From Roseivirga sp. (GTDB lineage: Bacteria; Bacteroidota; Bacteroidia; Cytophagales; Cyclobacteriaceae), in the NCBI GenBank assembly GCA_021404565.1, contig JAAWWF010000028.1:124001-188000 (forward strand): 64,000 bases of DNA, read 5' to 3'. Made by a program: the position numbers and the translations under genes. Positions 63,042-64,000 of the stretch are shown piece by piece (within the stretch, counting starts at the first letter, position 1; each line of letters begins with the position of its first letter). The notes under the pieces are model-generated. The model was not told the DNA's origin. It searched no databases and saw nothing but the letters and a program-made list of their open reading frames with translations.

Positions 63042-64000
63042 ATGAAACACTCCAGAGTTGTTTTGCTGCGAATCGTAGCACTCTCTGTTGTTTTGCTTGC
63101 TACTATGTCGGTGGTCTTTAAAGGGGATTATTCCCGTGTATTAGACCTCATAAAAGGTGAGCAAACCAACAATCTGCAGATCGACATTAATACGATCGCC
63201 CCGCCCAATACCAATCCCATCGCTCAACCAGACTTCGATATTTTTGCCTGGAACAGCTTTATTGCTTTAAACTGGCCGGCCATTGTGCCGGATAGCGCGG
63301 CAAATGGTAACATCCGCGGCATTCCCGATACCTCAAAGACATTTGCCACGGCCAATCCCGGTGATTTGTTGGTGTGGGAAACTTTCAAGGAGAAAAGAGA
63401 AATTTTTAATCAGACGACATCGACCGGAGCTGATACCCTCTTGCCATGGAATTCGAAGGTGGATTATGGTGATTTGATTCCTGCTACAGATGACACGATA
63501 TCGGCTCCTTTTGGAAGTACAACCCCTGCTTTAATACGAACTTTCCACCAGGCCAGAAAACAAATGACGGCCATCCCAATTCCCTTTGACGCTTTTGACG
63601 AAACAGCTGAAGTAGGTTCTGAGGTATTGGAAAAGCATTATCCGGATAGTACCACTGCCAATCCTATACTTCACAGACCAGTGGGACCCAGAGTCTGGAA
63701 GGGAGTGCCATCCGATTCTACTCCGGTTTTATACGAAGTAAAGCTCAATTACGACTACTATAATTACGTCAAGGCCAATCAATACTACACCAGTAATCTG
63801 GCAGGTATTACGGCTGCGGCCGATGCTGCACAAATCAGGTTGCCCTATAGAACCTCTTCTGAATACGGCCCCAAAGGGCAGTCAGCAGGTACTAACTATG
63901 CCATTAAAACCAACTATGATCAAAGCTACGTTGCCGCTCAATATGACACTATCAACAGTACCTTAACCGAAAAGAACAATGCACCGCCATTGATTGGGTC
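63042..64000 (+). CDS. Secreted protein, N-terminal part (cut by window end)
   Basis: The ATG at 63042 opens a frame that stays open to the end of the window (319 codons, no stop). A signal-like segment (residues 8-26, VLLRIVALSVVLLATMSVV) is followed by PDFDIFAWNSFIALNWPA (64-80). That phrase is typical of a group of exported proteins often annotated as cytochrome c-family or heme-related, but no CxxCH is visible in this part. The central region includes LVWETFKEKREIF, RTFHQARKQM and ILHRPVGPRVWKG. The family name is tentative. Confidence 0.55.
   Translation, partial: MKHSRVVLLRIVALSVVLLATMSVVFKGDYSRVLDLIKGEQTNNLQIDINTIAPPNTNPIAQPDFDIFAWNSFIALNWPAIVPDSAANGNIRGIPDTSKTFATANPGDLLVWETFKEKREIFNQTTSTGADTLLPWNSKVDYGDLIPATDDTISAPFGSTTPALIRTFHQARKQMTAIPIPFDAFDETAEVGSEVLEKHYPDSTTANPILHRPVGPRVWKGVPSDSTPVLYEVKLNYDYYNYVKANQYYTSNLAGITAAADAAQIRLPYRTSSEYGPKGQSAGTNYAIKTNYDQSYVAAQYDTINSTLTEKNNAPPLIG

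Noticed and set aside
1-64000. Search for CRISPR arrays, tRNA/rRNA genes and transposases
   Set aside because: No regular spacer-repeat array, tRNA-like cloverleaf or transposase-like protein was seen by reading; a computed scan was not possible.

Overview
The window looks like chromosomal DNA of a free-living, probably marine, member of the Bacteroidota (Cytophagales-like). Signs are: three LytS-type kinase/LytTR regulator pairs; FtsX/MacB-like permeases carrying the cytoplasmic prefix domain usual in Cytophagales; a TonB receptor with a carboxypeptidase-like N-terminal domain; a type IX secretion-style exported protein; few purine-rich ribosome sites; and one clear Bacteroidota promoter (TTTG-N19-TAnnTTTG). 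GC is mid-range by eye. No tRNA, rRNA, CRISPR array, phage or insertion-sequence transposase was seen.

Layout. 1-3751: end of a Na+/solute symporter with a translationally coupled ROK sugar kinase, a palindromic intergenic element, a small NAGS-like protein, a secreted unknown and a decayed secreted-protein gene. 3905-8305: a CxxS thioredoxin-like protein, then two LytS/LytTR systems facing each other tail to tail. 8493-12894: exported hydrolases, an NTF2-like protein, and a MoaD/ThiS-type carrier paired with a cytosolic BNR-propeller protein. 12905-18482: an ABC-2 exporter and a large exported VPS10/BNR protein. 18615-25299: a minus-strand run of exported or membrane proteins (HExxH DUF922-like protein, serine hydrolase, alpha/beta hydrolase, LamG-like lipoprotein, unknowns). 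25368-36241: a PadR regulator followed by four tandem FtsX/MacB-like permeases of about 865-898 aa, with no ATPase nearby; two near-identical direct repeats lie in the PadR promoter.

36450-44471: two small unknowns, a LodA/LodB pair (quinone-cofactor amino-acid oxidase plus maturation flavoprotein), a small lipoprotein and a large stand-alone SF1 helicase with a degenerate nuclease-like tail. 44485-48046: a metal-linked unit made of a TonB receptor, an exported thioredoxin and a divergent DtxR-family regulator, with a 20-bp palindrome lying in the receptor promoter. 48164-52796: an exported hydrolase-like protein and a 7TMR-DISM kinase with its LytTR regulator. 53241-54569: an M19 dipeptidase bracketed by two copies of a dispersed repeat. 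55001-62646: a helical-repeat protein divergent from gltB-gltD (glutamate synthase). 63042 onward: a secreted protein cut by the window end.

Most interesting: the DtxR-type operator over the TonB-receptor promoter, the PadR-box/four-permease operon, the MoaD-like carrier with its BNR partner, the LodA/LodB pair and the orphan helicase. None can be proved novel from sequence alone.
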